Shown here in pieces: positions 1-11,400 of a DNA stretch of 64,000 nt. Source of the stretch: Clitopilus passeckerianus (taxonomy: Eukaryota > Basidiomycota > Agaricomycetes > Agaricales > Entolomataceae); contig CALYLX010000143.1 of the NCBI GenBank assembly GCA_944990035.1, positions 496,001 to 560,000 on the forward strand. The letters run 5' to 3'. Both the position numbers and the translations under genes were made by a program. Below the pieces are notes generated by a model. It saw nothing but the letters and a program-made list of their open reading frames with translations, did not search any database and had not been told where the DNA came from. How positions within the stretch are numbered: the stretch's first letter is position 1; each line of letters opens with the position of its first letter.

Positions 1-357
1 CAAATTTCGAGAGGCTTATCCAAGCCTGGTCTTGGGGGTGAAGTGGTAGCCGCAGTCGGTTGGAATCTGTGTTTCTTGGCGTGTTGTCTATAGATCCTTG
101 AGTTTCCACGCCTTCCATGCCGTTATTGAAGCTTTGAACCAGGCCACAAGCGTCTTATGGAGCAGGAGTCGGTGGTACGAAATGTCGACATTTTCCCGAC
201 CAGGCATGGCAATTCGGACCCGGAGACCCGGAGGCTCGTTGTGCTCAAGTTACAGTCAAAGCTATTGCCCTCCGAAATAAACAAGCACAACGAGCCTTCC
301 CATTTTGGTGCACTTCATCTTATCAGCGTCTGCAGCACTTAAACCCGGACTACCACC
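1..357. other. Upstream flank of ATG7; no gene seen
   Basis: No convincing gene is visible. The short open frames have no recognisable motif. The last 60 or so bases are the 5' leader of ATG7, with the start codon in the favourable context ACCACCATG. Confidence 0.5.
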
Positions 358-2934
358 ATGCCCATTGTACAATTCGCCCCGTTTTCATCGCTAATACACC
401 CCTCGTTCTGGCATGAACTAACGAATCTGAAAATTGACGTTCTCAAATTGTCGGATGAAGCCATACCAGTCTCTGGATCTTATACCCCTGGTCGCTCGAT
501 TACTGACAGAGAATCTGGCCATGAAATCGCGTTAGCATGCAATTTGACAGTGGATTCTGGCTCTTTCAGCAAGGATTACACGTATGCACGCGCTCTCACG
601 CTTGAAATTGGTCATAAAGTCTTGCTAAACATCTTTAGTGCCCCAACAGGATCAATATCAGCTATCGGCACATTCAAGAACTTCAACACCATCGAAGAGT
701 TCAAAGCTGCGGATAAGACAGCACTATTCAACGCAGAAGCCGACAAGGTATGAGAAGCGCGTGGCTTCCGCCTCTCGATTATTAACAGTCCGTCAGATAT
801 GGAAGAATATTCTGGAAACTAAAGATACCAACCTGCTGAACCACTTCCTATTGATCACCTACGCCGATCTCAAGAAATACAAGTATTACTACTGGTTTGC
901 CTTCCCCGCCTTCCTGGCTAAGCCAGCCTGGGAGATTGGCAGCGGAGGCTGGAAGGAGGCCTCGGCTCAATTTGGGACAGACCATGTAGGACTTCCAGCT
1001 GTTACGTCTTATCAGCATTGCTTAACCACTCTCGATATGTAGCTCTCATCAATACAATCGCAACTCCACTCTCAGGCGACACCTTTACCTTTCTTCTTGG
1101 TTAAGCAAGATGCAAATGGTATCTCGATTTCGGACGTCAAATCGTACAAAGAATTCTTCGCTACTGTTCCCCCGTCAGAGGTAGGTGATCCTGTTTTCTG
1201 GCGGCTCATAAATACTGAATTTCACCTTTCCTGCAGCAAACAATAGCATTCGTCGACCCCTCTGCTCAGCCCCACAATCCCGGCTGGCCTCTCCGAAACC
1301 TCCTCACCTACCTTCGTGCTTTATATCCTGAAACCACGTCGCAAGTCCGAATTCTGCGGTGGCGAGATCTCGAAGCCCCTCGTGATGGAAAATGGAAGAG
1401 TACATTCGGCATCTTGTCGCAAGGATCTGCCGAATTGAAAGCCGGCGAACGCCCCAGCGCGGTTGGCTGGGAGAAGAACCCACAGGGTAAACTTGGTCCT
1501 AGGGTGGCTGATTTGGCGCCGATGATGGACCCAACGAGGTTGGTAGCGCTTCCTCTCCTCAGAAGCTGACAGTACTGAATGTAGTCATTAGGCTGGCGAA
1601 TCAAGCTGTCGATCTCAACCTGAAGCTCATGCGATGGCGGATTCTCCCGGCTCTTAACCTCGAGAAGGTTTCAAATACTCGTTGTCTCCTGCTGGGAGCT
1701 GGAACGCTGGGGTGCTACGTCGCTCGAACCTTGATGGTGAGGCAAATTTGCATGCTATTTGGCGAAAATCAGACTAAACGGACTTACAGGGCTGGGGTGT
1801 GCGAACAATCACATTCGTGGATTCTTCGACTGTTTCTTTCTCCAATCCTGTTCGGCAACCGCTATTTGAGTTCGAGGATTGCCTTGATGGAGGAAAGCCC
1901 AAAGCGGAATGCGCTGCTGCACGTCTTCAGAAGATCTTCCCTGGCATCGTACGTAGTGTTCCTATCTTTTAAATCGGAGAGTATCCTCACGATCCTTTAC
2001 CTCAGAATGCAACGGGACATATGCTTTCGATACCCATGCCAGGTCATCCAGTGCCAGACGTCTCAGTGCCCCAGACGAAGAAGGACGTCGAGAAGCTGGA
2101 ACAACTAATTGATGAGCACGATGCGATTTTCCTGTTGATGGATTCTAGGGAAAGTAGATGGCTTCCAACAGTGATTGGCGCTGCTAAGAATAAGGTGGGG
2201 TTTTCTGATACCCTTTTCGGTTCAGTACTGATAAAACTTGATTTAGATCGTGATGAACGCTGCTCTGGGATTCGATACCTTCCTCGTCATGCGACATGGT
2301 GCTCGGGTTTCCGCAGATCATCCTCAGGAGAAGAGGCTTGGATGCTATTACTGCAACGATATTGTCGCCCCTTCAGACGTATGTCCAGCTTTCCACATCT
2401 GCCCTTCAGATGCTAATACTCCCCTAGTCCCTGTCAGACCGAACGCTGGACCAGATGTGCACCGTTACCAGACCAGGACTCGCATCTATTGCATCATCAA
2501 CGGCTGTTGAGCTCCTCGCTTCGCTTCTCCAGCATCCAGAAGGCGTACACGCACCAGCACCTCCCTCGAACCAAGATCCCAAGGACGTCGACGAGTCGAA
2601 TGGGGGAAGCGTTCTAGGCCTCGTTCCTCATCAACTCCGTGGATTCTTGGCCCAGTTCAGGAATATGCACATCGTTGGTGCTGCGTATTCGTGCTGTACT
2701 GGGTGTAGTGAGACGGTATGTCACTTAGTTGAGCTCCATTTGATATGGTGTTAACGCAACTTTTTATAGGTTATCAAGGCATATGAGACGGAAGGATTTG
2801 ACATGCTACTGAAGGCGTTCAACGACACGAAGTATTTGCCTGCTTTGACTGGGCTGGACAAGCTTTACAGTGAGGGCGAAGCTCAGATGGAGAATGTCGA
2901 TTGGGACGAAGGGGACGAGGAAGGCGACTTCTGA
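358..2934 (+). CDS. ATG7: Ubiquitin-like modifier-activating enzyme Atg7 (autophagy E1)
   Basis: Atg7 is the E1 that activates Atg12 and Atg8 with ATP and passes them to the E2s Atg10 and Atg3 for autophagosome formation in the cytosol. The N-terminus opens with [12 protein letters not shown] and continues with [16 protein letters not shown], typical of the Atg7 N-terminal domain. The C-terminal E1 domain has the nucleotide-binding loop GAGTLGC near 1695-1715, [10 protein letters not shown] near 2140, and the catalytic cysteine in [10 protein letters not shown], whose codon is 2458-2460. I place nine GT-AG introns at 748-788, 986-1042, 1181-1236, 1539-1591, 1737-1789, 1949-2005, 2195-2246, 2379-2427 and 2716-2769; removing them gives one continuous frame. 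The acidic tail ends ...DEGDEEGDF, as in many fungal Atg7 proteins. The first intron is only 41 nt. The copy looks intact. The start is the first ATG that keeps the conserved N-terminus. Confidence 0.95.
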
Positions 2935-3156
2935 GGACTGTCATGTGCTTATAGCGGATGAGTCGAAGCATAGTAATTTAATCCGATGTAATAGTATTCC
3001 AATGACAAGCTAACGACTTTTATGACAAATGGAAAATGCCTGATACAATGCAAGGGTGCTATATGATTAGGGTATGATACAATTGAAGTTAATGCAATGG
3101 GTGTAAATAGATCGTTGATATCGTTCAGAAATCGTGAAAGGGAGCTGCCGGAGACG

Positions 3157-5080
3157 TTAGGCACTCGGGCGCGCTCCAGCCGAGAATCGGGAGCTCCCTC
3201 GTAGTCGAGCTCCAATTCTGTAGAACACGAACCTGTTCATGATCGTTAGCGTCGGTCTGAAACAAACCTAGATATCACTTACGGAAGGGGTGTCATCAGA
3301 GTCATCAACCCAGCCAACAACGCCGTTGCTCCTACCGTCCCTAGCCTGTTGTACATAGCACCAGCGAAGAGGGGGAACACGGCAGCGAAAGTGCTTCTCA
3401 TGAAGCTATTTGACGCCATAGCAGAGGCGGCTATTGGTCGATACGCCGTAACGAGGTAGGTGAATGTCGAGGTGAAGACGAAGTAGATCCCAGAACCGAA
3501 TGGGATAGAAGCAAGGATGGGGACTATCCAATGGACGGAGGGATATGATGTGAATGCGAGCCAGTAGAGGCCTGTGGAACGCAATTAGCTGGAATGTTGG
3601 GATACTGGGACATTTAACGCACCAATAGGCACCAGGATGCCACCTAGTTGTCCCATGAGTAGCAAGATCTCAGGAGGGTTGGCGCCTCCATTCTCAATAG
3701 CCTTCCTCCTGTAGAACTTGTTCCAGAATGGCTGAGTTGCCAGGCTGAGCAACATCCCGAGACCTATACCTAAGAACGTCAAGCCGATGGACTGTTGGTT
3801 GAAATGGTGCCCTTCTCCGAATATGATCGGAAAAGCTTGGAAGGCGAGGTAAAGGATGCCAAGGATCATAGATGTCCAGAGGTTCAGAAGGAGGGCCATG
3901 CGTTCGTAAAGGATGAGTTCTATCCAGGGCAGTCAGGAAATGGGCAAGCCTCAATACAGAATCAAACCTACCAAATGGACGTCTGCAACTCGTCAAAATC
4001 GAATGCAGCAGACTCTTTTCCTGAACTTCTAAAGGGGATTTAATGTCTTCTTGTCCAGTAGCCTCTCGTAGCCTTCTGGCCTTTTGCTTCAGCAATACTG
4101 GGCAGTAGGTTTCTGGAACCACCTATGACGAATGTGGAATGAGTGACGGCGCCAAATGAAGTCGCAGAGCAAACTTACCGTCATCAAAGCTACCCATTGC
4201 AGGAAGATCCAGATAAGCATCACTCGATATGTCCATCGCCAGTTCGTGTGTTGATTGATGAAGCTTCATTCTTAGCATAAGCATGGCCGGAATAGCTGAG
4301 TGAACAGATGCAACTTACCCGCCAATTAGTGGGCCCATCACTGGTCCAATGAAGGGGCTGATCGTGTAGACCGCCATCGGGCTGCAAATCCAGTTCAGTG
4401 GTAAGATACACCGCAAAGAATCGGCAGACATACCCCGCCACCGTTGCATCGTCAAACATGTCACTGACACTACCCCCAGCGACGGCAAGGAACGCCGACC
4501 CGCTAAAGCCAGTAATAAACCGGAAGATGAGATGGATAGCTGGCAGAAGGATGTTAGCGATGTCAAGGTACGGATCCACAGAGTAATCCTTTGACGTACC
4601 GATGTGCTTTCCAAAGGCAACTGGCCATGTAAACACGAAGAAGAAAAAGAAGGAAATCTTGTATACAGGGTTCCGGCCGTATGTTTCTGATAGAGGGCCG
4701 ACCAGTAAGGGACCGATTCCCAGCCCCATGACGAACAGGCTGATCGAAAGGATTGTGACTTCATGGGAAACCTTCAGGTCCTGTGCTACTCCAGTTTCGA
4801 CAAAGGCTGCCTGGCCAACGATGTCAGTCCTCCCTAGATCAACGACCATGAGCTAGAGTCGACTTACTATTGATGAATTGCAGGTTACGCAAAGCGCAGA
4901 ACTGCTGATAACGAGGACAGCAATCCATTTCCGTAGCGTTGGGATATCATTGGGGTGTTCTCCAGCCTCTAACCGCAGTGGAGTGGTTGCCTTTTCTTGT
5001 TCTTTTTCTTTTTCTACAGGCATGTCTTCGATGCTGGCCCTTTCAGAGATGCTCTGTTCTGTGAGGGTTGCACTATCCAT
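3157..5080 (-). CDS. MFS transporter, DHA1 family (polyamine/multidrug H+ antiporter type)
   Basis: This is a 12-helix major facilitator of the fungal TPO/FLR (DHA1) group, which exports polyamines or drugs across the plasma membrane by proton antiport. Visible signatures are a charged cytosolic N-terminus (about 50 residues), the first helix WIAVLVISSSALCVTC, the loop motif GPLSETYGRNPVY after helix 2 (a variant of motif A), the helix 5 run SPFIGPVMGPLIGG (the antiporter motif C region), NWRWTYRVMLIWIF, and PETYCPVLLKQKARRLR at the start of the central loop. Several short introns must be removed; every junction I checked has GT-AG ends and keeps frame, and the product ends ...GARPSA at 3157. 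The start at 5080 is the first ATG of the acidic N-terminus. The upstream side now faces a LINE inserted about 400 bp away, which may have changed its promoter. The substrate cannot be read from sequence. Confidence 0.88.
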
Positions 5081-5480
5081 CTTGACGATGTTGGGGGATC
5101 CTAGGCATCGACGCCTTGGGTGGGGATGGTGTTTTTAATAGAAAACGTTCCGGTGACATTCCGCTTCTTCTGCCACAATGTCAACAGATGTTTCTGTCTT
5201 ACTCAGGAATGTCGTCGTATTACTGGAGATAAACTTCGTTATGACCACGTGCGACCACCACGATTTAAAGTTCAGCCGCCGGCTGCCCTCGGGTCTGTGA
5301 TTTCTTCCTACCCTCGGTACCTTCCAATTATCTCCCACCATTGGCAAGGCGAGACATGCCTGTATGTCAGGAGAGGCACAGTTCGTTGACAGCGGTCTCA
5401 CAGCGACCCAGAAAGCCTCAGCCATCGGTAACATTGACCGAACATTGCTCACTGGGGTGTCTAGGGCGAAAGCTCCAGTG
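5081..5480. other. Intergenic flank between the MFS gene and the LINE
   Basis: This should hold the promoter of the minus-strand MFS gene. Short overlapping open frames are present, but none has a recognisable domain, and one runs across the retrotransposon junction. I see no broken gene here. Confidence 0.4.
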
Positions 5481-5493
5481 AGAAACATAGACC
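5481..5493 (+). repeat. Target-site duplication, left copy
   Basis: The 13-mer AGAAACATAGACC occurs here and again immediately after the poly(A) tail at 13815-13827. This is the pattern left by target-primed reverse transcription. The first A of the right copy could equally belong to the tail, so the duplication is 12 or 13 bp. Confidence 0.85.
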
Positions 5494-6384
5494 CTCCTTG
5501 GACAAGGACCGCCACCATCAAATGGTCGGTTCAGCGTCTAGCCTCTTCGTGGCCCAGGGAGACTAGTACCCTTTGGGGGAAGCAAATAAGACGTCTCGTA
5601 TAGAGAAATCCACACCTGGAAAGCTCGAATCTGAGGAACTAATATGCGACTAAGACCGTGTATTAAAAGTACCAGTATGATATAACAACTCAAAAGTTTG
5701 TAAACCAACACAGAAAGAGAGTCACTAATCCTCGAACAACTGATCTGAGAAAAGAAAGACCCTCGAATGCACTAAAATGCGCACAACTTGAAAATAAGAA
5801 CAACCAGCCCGAGAGCAGGCAGCAAACTACGACGACGACGGTGCCGCCAACGACGACGAGCCACCCAGGAAAAAATAAAAAGGAAAACCCTAAGCCCAGG
5901 TAACGGAGACCCGGAGCGGGCCGCGAGCCCACCAATCACGAAAACCGGATGAATGCGATAAAGATTAGATCCTGGTAACAGGCACTGGCGAACCCAAACA
6001 AACACAAATCCCGAAAAGCCGAAAACGAAACTGACAACAGCCACCCCCCAGACCTGCGACAGTGCTGTAGCGCACACCATGAACCCTTCCAGACCCACGA
6101 GCTTAACAACGACAAGCACCAAAGTAAAGACATGATGCCCAAGGTACATATGAAAAGGTGGGTAAGCGGAAGGAACACCTAACAAATCCGGGACGAACAC
6201 TGAAATGCAACAACTCAGGGGAAACCGGCGAAGAATTAACCGCCCCACCAAACCGCACCAAATGGCAGTCAGGCATACTTAGGAGAAGTAAGAGATGTCC
6301 ACGCGTACAAATCGAAACAGGCAGAACGATGGAACCTAGGGCAAGGAAACTGCTTATAACCAACACGATTAAAAACTGACGAAC
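5494..6384 (+). other. LINE 5' UTR / internal promoter region
   Basis: This is about 890 bp from the deduced 5' end to the ORF1 start. Non-LTR elements normally carry an internal promoter near their 5' end. I see no TATA box that I would commit to. The open frames on the minus strand here have no protein features and are treated as incidental. Confidence 0.6.
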
Positions 6385-7836
6385 ATGCAGACCATATTCC
6401 CCCCAGTTTCACCCACCAACAAAGGGACGAAACGCGCCAGCGAAGACTCCCCGTCTAAACTCAGGCAACGCACTAGCTTCTCCCCTGGAAACCTGTCCAG
6501 ACGCCGTAGGCTCACAGTAAATCCCTCTGAAGATCCCAACGACAGCGAAGGTATGGACACACTCCCTGGCTCTCCAACCAACACGTCCGCAGTGGATGCC
6601 CAGCAAATTGCGACCATGCTACAAGCAAGCCCTGCTCCCTCCCAAGAAAGCATGCAAGGCGCATCGGCGTCCATGCATGCCGCCCCAAGCAACGCTGTCG
6701 GAGGACAGGGAACTGCACCCCCTCCTCCCCAACCCATACAAGGGACCGCCCCCCAGCCGACACAAAACCACAACCCGACACCCCAGCAAGCTCCTGCTCC
6801 TCCCCAACAGGGTGCGCCCACTGCAAACACCCCTTCTGACGACGACAGCAGCGACGACGATATGGACCAGGACCCATACGATGTCCTCATCGACAAAAGC
6901 GTAGCCCTGGAACCTCCCCCGGGCGGTTACCCCATACCCGACTGGCCAAATCGCAAGAACGTGTTCGAGGGCGTATCCTCCGCCATGGTCAAAAAATGGG
7001 AACGCGCCTACCTCGACGGGGAACCCCTCTTCTTCGTATACCCATACCTAGCTGGTAGAGAGAAGGACACTGGTCAGATGGCCATCTGCCTCCAGGCGGC
7101 CATCACAAACATCCTCCGTGGCCACGAGGTCGACGTTGGCGAACCCTCATCCCTCCGACCCCGCACCATGAAAGATGGCCCCTGGCTCTACATCGTGTCG
7201 AGCGCAACCCAGACCATGGTCGACATCTTCCTCCAGCAAGGAGCCTGGTCCACCGAGGATATTTCCTTCTTCGCTATCCCCTTCCTGCCAACCATCAGCA
7301 GGTTTATCTTCTGCCTCGAAGGCTTCCGATACGGCGATGATCAAGAAAGCAGAGAACTTATCCTCAACACCATCTTCGATGCCATCTCTGCAAGCAAGAA
7401 CGTCGAACGAGCCCTGTATTCCACGCGCGACACCCTATCCACCAACTCGTCCACCTCCGAATGCCTGGCACATCTGCTCGACACACTTCGTATCAGACCC
7501 CTCACGATGGCCCTTCCCGACAACAGTGGTACTCGTATCGTGTGGCGCGTATACATGAAGAGTCCAACGAACGACCCGGCCAAACACAAGAGGTGGATCG
7601 CAGCCCTAAAGAGCGTCGAGTACGCGTCACCCTTCAAAGGAGCCGGCCGACCAACCCACTTCCAATGCGGAGGCTGCAAGTCACTCAACCATCCTTCCGG
7701 ACTATGCCCCTACCTCCAGATCCCGGGATGGGTAGTACCCGACACCTCGGTGGATATCACGACGACGGCTCGAGATGGAAGGGCTGGAAGAGGCCGACGT
7801 AGCCGCGGACGAGGAGGCAGAGGTAGAGGATACTGA
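6385..7836 (+). CDS. LINE ORF1, gag-like RNA-binding protein with a CCHC zinc knuckle
   Basis: This 483-residue protein is likely the nucleic-acid-binding component of the retrotransposon RNP. The first 160 or so residues are Pro/Gln/Ser-rich and low in complexity, followed by an acidic patch (DDDSSDDDMDQD). A folded middle domain spans roughly residues 170-420. A single zinc knuckle, CGGCKSLNHPSGLC, begins near residue 428 and fits C-X2-C-X4-H-X4-C exactly. The C-terminus is Arg/Gly-rich (RGRGGRGRGY), a common RNA-binding tail. One CCHC knuckle is fewer than the two or three often seen in LINE ORF1 proteins. The start ATG at 6385 precedes the whole low-complexity region; a downstream start would not change the domains. 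The ORF is intact. Confidence 0.85.
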   Translation: MQTIFPPVSPTNKGTKRASEDSPSKLRQRTSFSPGNLSRRRRLTVNPSEDPNDSEGMDTLPGSPTNTSAVDAQQIATMLQASPAPSQESMQGASASMHAAPSNAVGGQGTAPPPPQPIQGTAPQPTQNHNPTPQQAPAPPQQGAPTANTPSDDDSSDDDMDQDPYDVLIDKSVALEPPPGGYPIPDWPNRKNVFEGVSSAMVKKWERAYLDGEPLFFVYPYLAGREKDTGQMAICLQAAITNILRGHEVDVGEPSSLRPRTMKDGPWLYIVSSATQTMVDIFLQQGAWSTEDISFFAIPFLPTISRFIFCLEGFRYGDDQESRELILNTIFDAISASKNVERALYSTRDTLSTNSSTSECLAHLLDTLRIRPLTMALPDNSGTRIVWRVYMKSPTNDPAKHKRWIAALKSVEYASPFKGAGRPTHFQCGGCKSLNHPSGLCPYLQIPGWVVPDTSVDITTTARDGRAGRGRRSRGRGGRGRGY

Positions 7837-8482
7837 AACATGGCCCTCGCGCAGCCCGTCAGAAATGAAGCTCCCATATGCTAACCACTCAATGCCACCA
7901 TGTATCGTTTAGATCAATGCTCTTACGATAAAAATTCATTATCTTCCTCTCCCTTAACACGCACACCGCATCGAAGACAACCGTAAGAAGCAAGGGAAAA
8001 AGTGCTAGTGTCTGTGTGAACCTGACCTGGGCAGGGCCACACTCTTAAAAGGGAAGACATGAGAAGCTGGTGTCGGCCGGATTGCCCAGCTTCGAAGCTT
8101 TGGATGGCCCAAATATACTGACCCTCAGGGGGACAGGAAAGCCATCCAAAGTCGGCAGATCCTCTCCACACGAGCACTCATGGGGAGAGCAAGCACGCAA
8201 GTGCTAATAACACGCCGGCCTATTCAGGTCCGCCGAGGCGTGCCTCTGAGGGAGGCGAAGTTTCCAAGGCCCAGCGCGCGAGTTCCCAGAACAACGAACA
8301 CGTAGGGTCTATGGAATCAGTGTGCCCGTGGAGAATAGCCGTCCACCCTTAGGTGAAACGAGCTATGGGCCGGAGCCCACCCGCTCCCCTACTGTTGACC
8401 GCAGGTGGGGTCAGCGTAATGAGCGGTTGCTGATACATTCTCTTTTATACAGGCGGAGGTAGATGAAGAGGTCTCTGGAGAC
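7837..8482 (+). other. LINE inter-ORF spacer rich in predicted hairpins
   Basis: The 646 bp between ORF1 and ORF2 have no coding signature, and stop codons interrupt the ORF2 frame (the last is a TGA near 8418). Several short perfect inverted repeats are packed into 8090-8260. They include CTCTCC/GGAGAG (8162-8167 with 8184-8189), AGCAC-GCAA-GTGCT (8192-8205, a five-pair stem with a GNRA-type loop), CACGCC/GGCGTG (8211-8216 with 8237-8242) and GCCTC/GAGGC (8242-8246 with 8252-8256). Just before ORF2 is a pyrimidine run ending TTTTATACAG, which resembles a 3' splice site. The spacer may govern how ORF2 is translated; that is inference. Confidence 0.5.
8192..8205 (+). other. GNRA-capped hairpin in the LINE spacer
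   Basis: AGCAC-GCAA-GTGCT is a perfect five-pair stem closed by a GCAA tetraloop, a loop class common in structured RNAs. It sits between two other short inverted repeats. Folding was judged by eye only. Confidence 0.45.
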
Positions 8483-11400
8483 ATGCCTCCCTCCCTGAAT
8501 TGGGACGGATGGGATCAGAGGCCTGACACACCTAGTCAGTGGACAGCTCAACCAACACCATGGGAAGAGCAAAACTCGGACATCGAGCCTGAACCAGCAG
8601 ACCAACTGGATGATGCCCCACAAGGCACCCTTGACTCAAACGAGGATCTCAACATAGACATAACATTTGAGCATGACCCGAACCAGGTTGAACAGAACCC
8701 GAATGACACACCAGTCAGAAGTCGAGCAACCCGAGTTGAGATTGACGACACAATCAAAATTAATAAGAATACTCGTGCTAACCTAAAAATAGCCACACTG
8801 AATGTAGACGGGAAAGGAGCATCCAGTATCCACCAAACCGGCCATAAATGGTCGGAAATCGACCGAATAATGAGAGTCAACGAGATTGGAATACTCGCCA
8901 TTCAAGAAGCGCACCTTGATGAAAAACATACTGACGACATAAATGAATTCTATAGAAACATGAAAGTAATATCATCAGCAGACCCACTCAAACCGAACGC
9001 AACGGCAGGAGTGGCAATTGTCCTCAACAGATCCAAAATGAACGTCGAGAACATCATCACTCACGAAATAATTCAGGGTAGGGCCATGATGGTATCGATA
9101 GCATGGCACGCAGATCTGAGATTAAACATCCTTGTTATATACTCCCCGAATAACGCGAAAGAGAACGCAGAATTCCTGCGAGAAATTGAACAAAAGTGGT
9201 CAGAACAAAACTCGACCCTACCTTTCCCAGACGTCATGCTGGGAGACTTCAACCTTGTCGAAGAGCAAATAGACCGATTACCAAGCCACAAAGATAATAT
9301 TGAAGCTACACTCGCACTTCACGACCTAAAATACACCCTTGGACTACAGGACGGGTGGAGAGCTCAGAACCCGAACGAAAGAGCATACACGCTCATACAT
9401 AGACCCACGGGAGCACAATCAAGAATAGACAGGATCTATGTCACACCCGCCATCCTGAAATGCAGCCAGGACTGGGGAATTGAGAAATCTGGCGTACAAA
9501 CTGACCACAAGCTCGTCACGATGAGAATAGTAAACTTCAAGGCTCCATTTATAGGAAAAGGAAGATGGACAATGCCGCTATACCTCCTAAACGATCGAAA
9601 ATTCATACAAGAGACCGAAAAAGCAGGCATAAGCATGCAGGATAGGATAGAGGCCCTGGGGGCACGACCTGACTACCGAACCACAGAGTTTAACGCCCAA
9701 TCAATATTCAAAAACTTCAAAGACAAGGTAATGATGGTCGCCAAGGAGAGACATAAATCATTCATTACGCCAAATGACAAGAAACGGAAAGAACTAGAGA
9801 CAAGAATCAAACTGATAGCGAACGATGAGATGCTGGATGAAGATGAGAAACTGCTCAGCCTAACGGTCCTTGAAGAAGAACTTCAGAGGCTGAAGAAAAC
9901 CCAAATGGAATCGATGAGGATGACATCCACAGCTAGATTTAAGCTCGAAGGCGAGCTAATCAGCAAGTATTGGTCGGCGATAAACAACCCGAGAACCCCG
10001 AGAGATACTATACCCAGGCTAAGGAAGCCAGAGAAGGATGAACGAGGAAGAGAAACATATGCAACCAGATCAGATGAGATGGCCAATCTGGCTAGGGACT
10101 ACCATGAGAGAATCCAAAGAGACGACAGCGAACCCGATGCAGAAATAAGAGAAAGACGGATCAACGAAGCCCTAGAGGCCACAAAAGACAAGCTATCGCC
10201 TGCGGAAAAGGGATCACTGGCAAGCCCGATCGGCGAATGGGAAGTTGAGAGAGCACTAAAGTTATCAGAGAACGGAAAAGCAACAGGCATCAACGGCATA
10301 CCGTACGAATTCTGGAAAATAATGACGCTACGGCAAAAGGAGATGGAACGACAAAACAGAGAAAACTTTGACGTGATCAGATGCCTGGCTGGCATCTTCA
10401 ATGATATCAGAACACAGGGCGTACAAGCCGGGAGCGCCTTTGCAGAAGGGTGGATGTGCCCAATATACAAGAAGAAAGACCGATGTGACATAGTAAACTA
10501 CCGGCCGATTACACTACTGAACTCAGACTACAAACTTCTAACAAAAGTACTCCAGATACGCTTGGCAAAGGTATCCCACACTCTAATCCACCCCGACCAA
10601 GCAGGGTTCATGACGGATAGAAGTATCTATGATCAAGTCAAAACAGCTCAGCTGATGATGAACTACGCAGAAGCAGTCGAGGATGTCAGCGGCGTGATCG
10701 TAGCGCTAGACCAAGAGAAAGCATACGACAAAGTCAAACACGATTACCTTACGAGAGTTCTAAAGCACATGAATCTCCCCAACAGATTCATAAACATGGT
10801 TGAATCACTATACCAAAATGCCGAGACAAAAGTTGTCATTAACGGAGTCTTCAGCAAACCTTTCAAAGTGACAAGAGGAGTTAGACAGGGCGATCCCCTC
10901 TCGTGCCTGCTATTCAATCTCGCAATCGAACCGCTTGCTGCTTCCATGCGAGGCAGCGAGAATCTTGAAGGCTTCAAGATTCCAGGAATGAAGAACAAAC
11001 TAACAGCACTACTATTTGCCGATGACACCACGGTATTCCTGTCGAAAAATGACAGCTTTGGAAAACTACAGAACATCCTATCTAACTGGTGTACAGCGTC
11101 AGGGGCAAAGTTCAACCTAGAAAAGACGCAAATAATCCCAATAGGGCCAAAAGAATACAGAGAAAAAGTAATCCAATCCCGTACTCTTAATGTGGATAGC
11201 GAAAATGACGAAAGAATACCCGACAACATCAACATAGCTGAGGAAGGAGAAGCCACCCGGATACTCGGAGCCTGGCTGGGAAATCAAGTGAACGAAGCAA
11301 CACCGTGGACGCCCGTTCTAGAAAAGATTGACACCACCCTGAACAGGTGGGACCGAGGAAAACCAACCATCGAAGGCAGAAGATTGATCATACAGATGTT

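Noticed and set aside
5364..5603. A host gene interrupted by the LINE insertion
   Set aside because: Joining the flanks at the target site gives no continuous meaningful protein on either strand.
7837..8482. HDV-like or hammerhead ribozyme in the LINE spacer
   Set aside because: I looked for the hammerhead core (CUGANGA...GAAA) and for an HDV-type nested double pseudoknot and found neither; only simple hairpins are supported.
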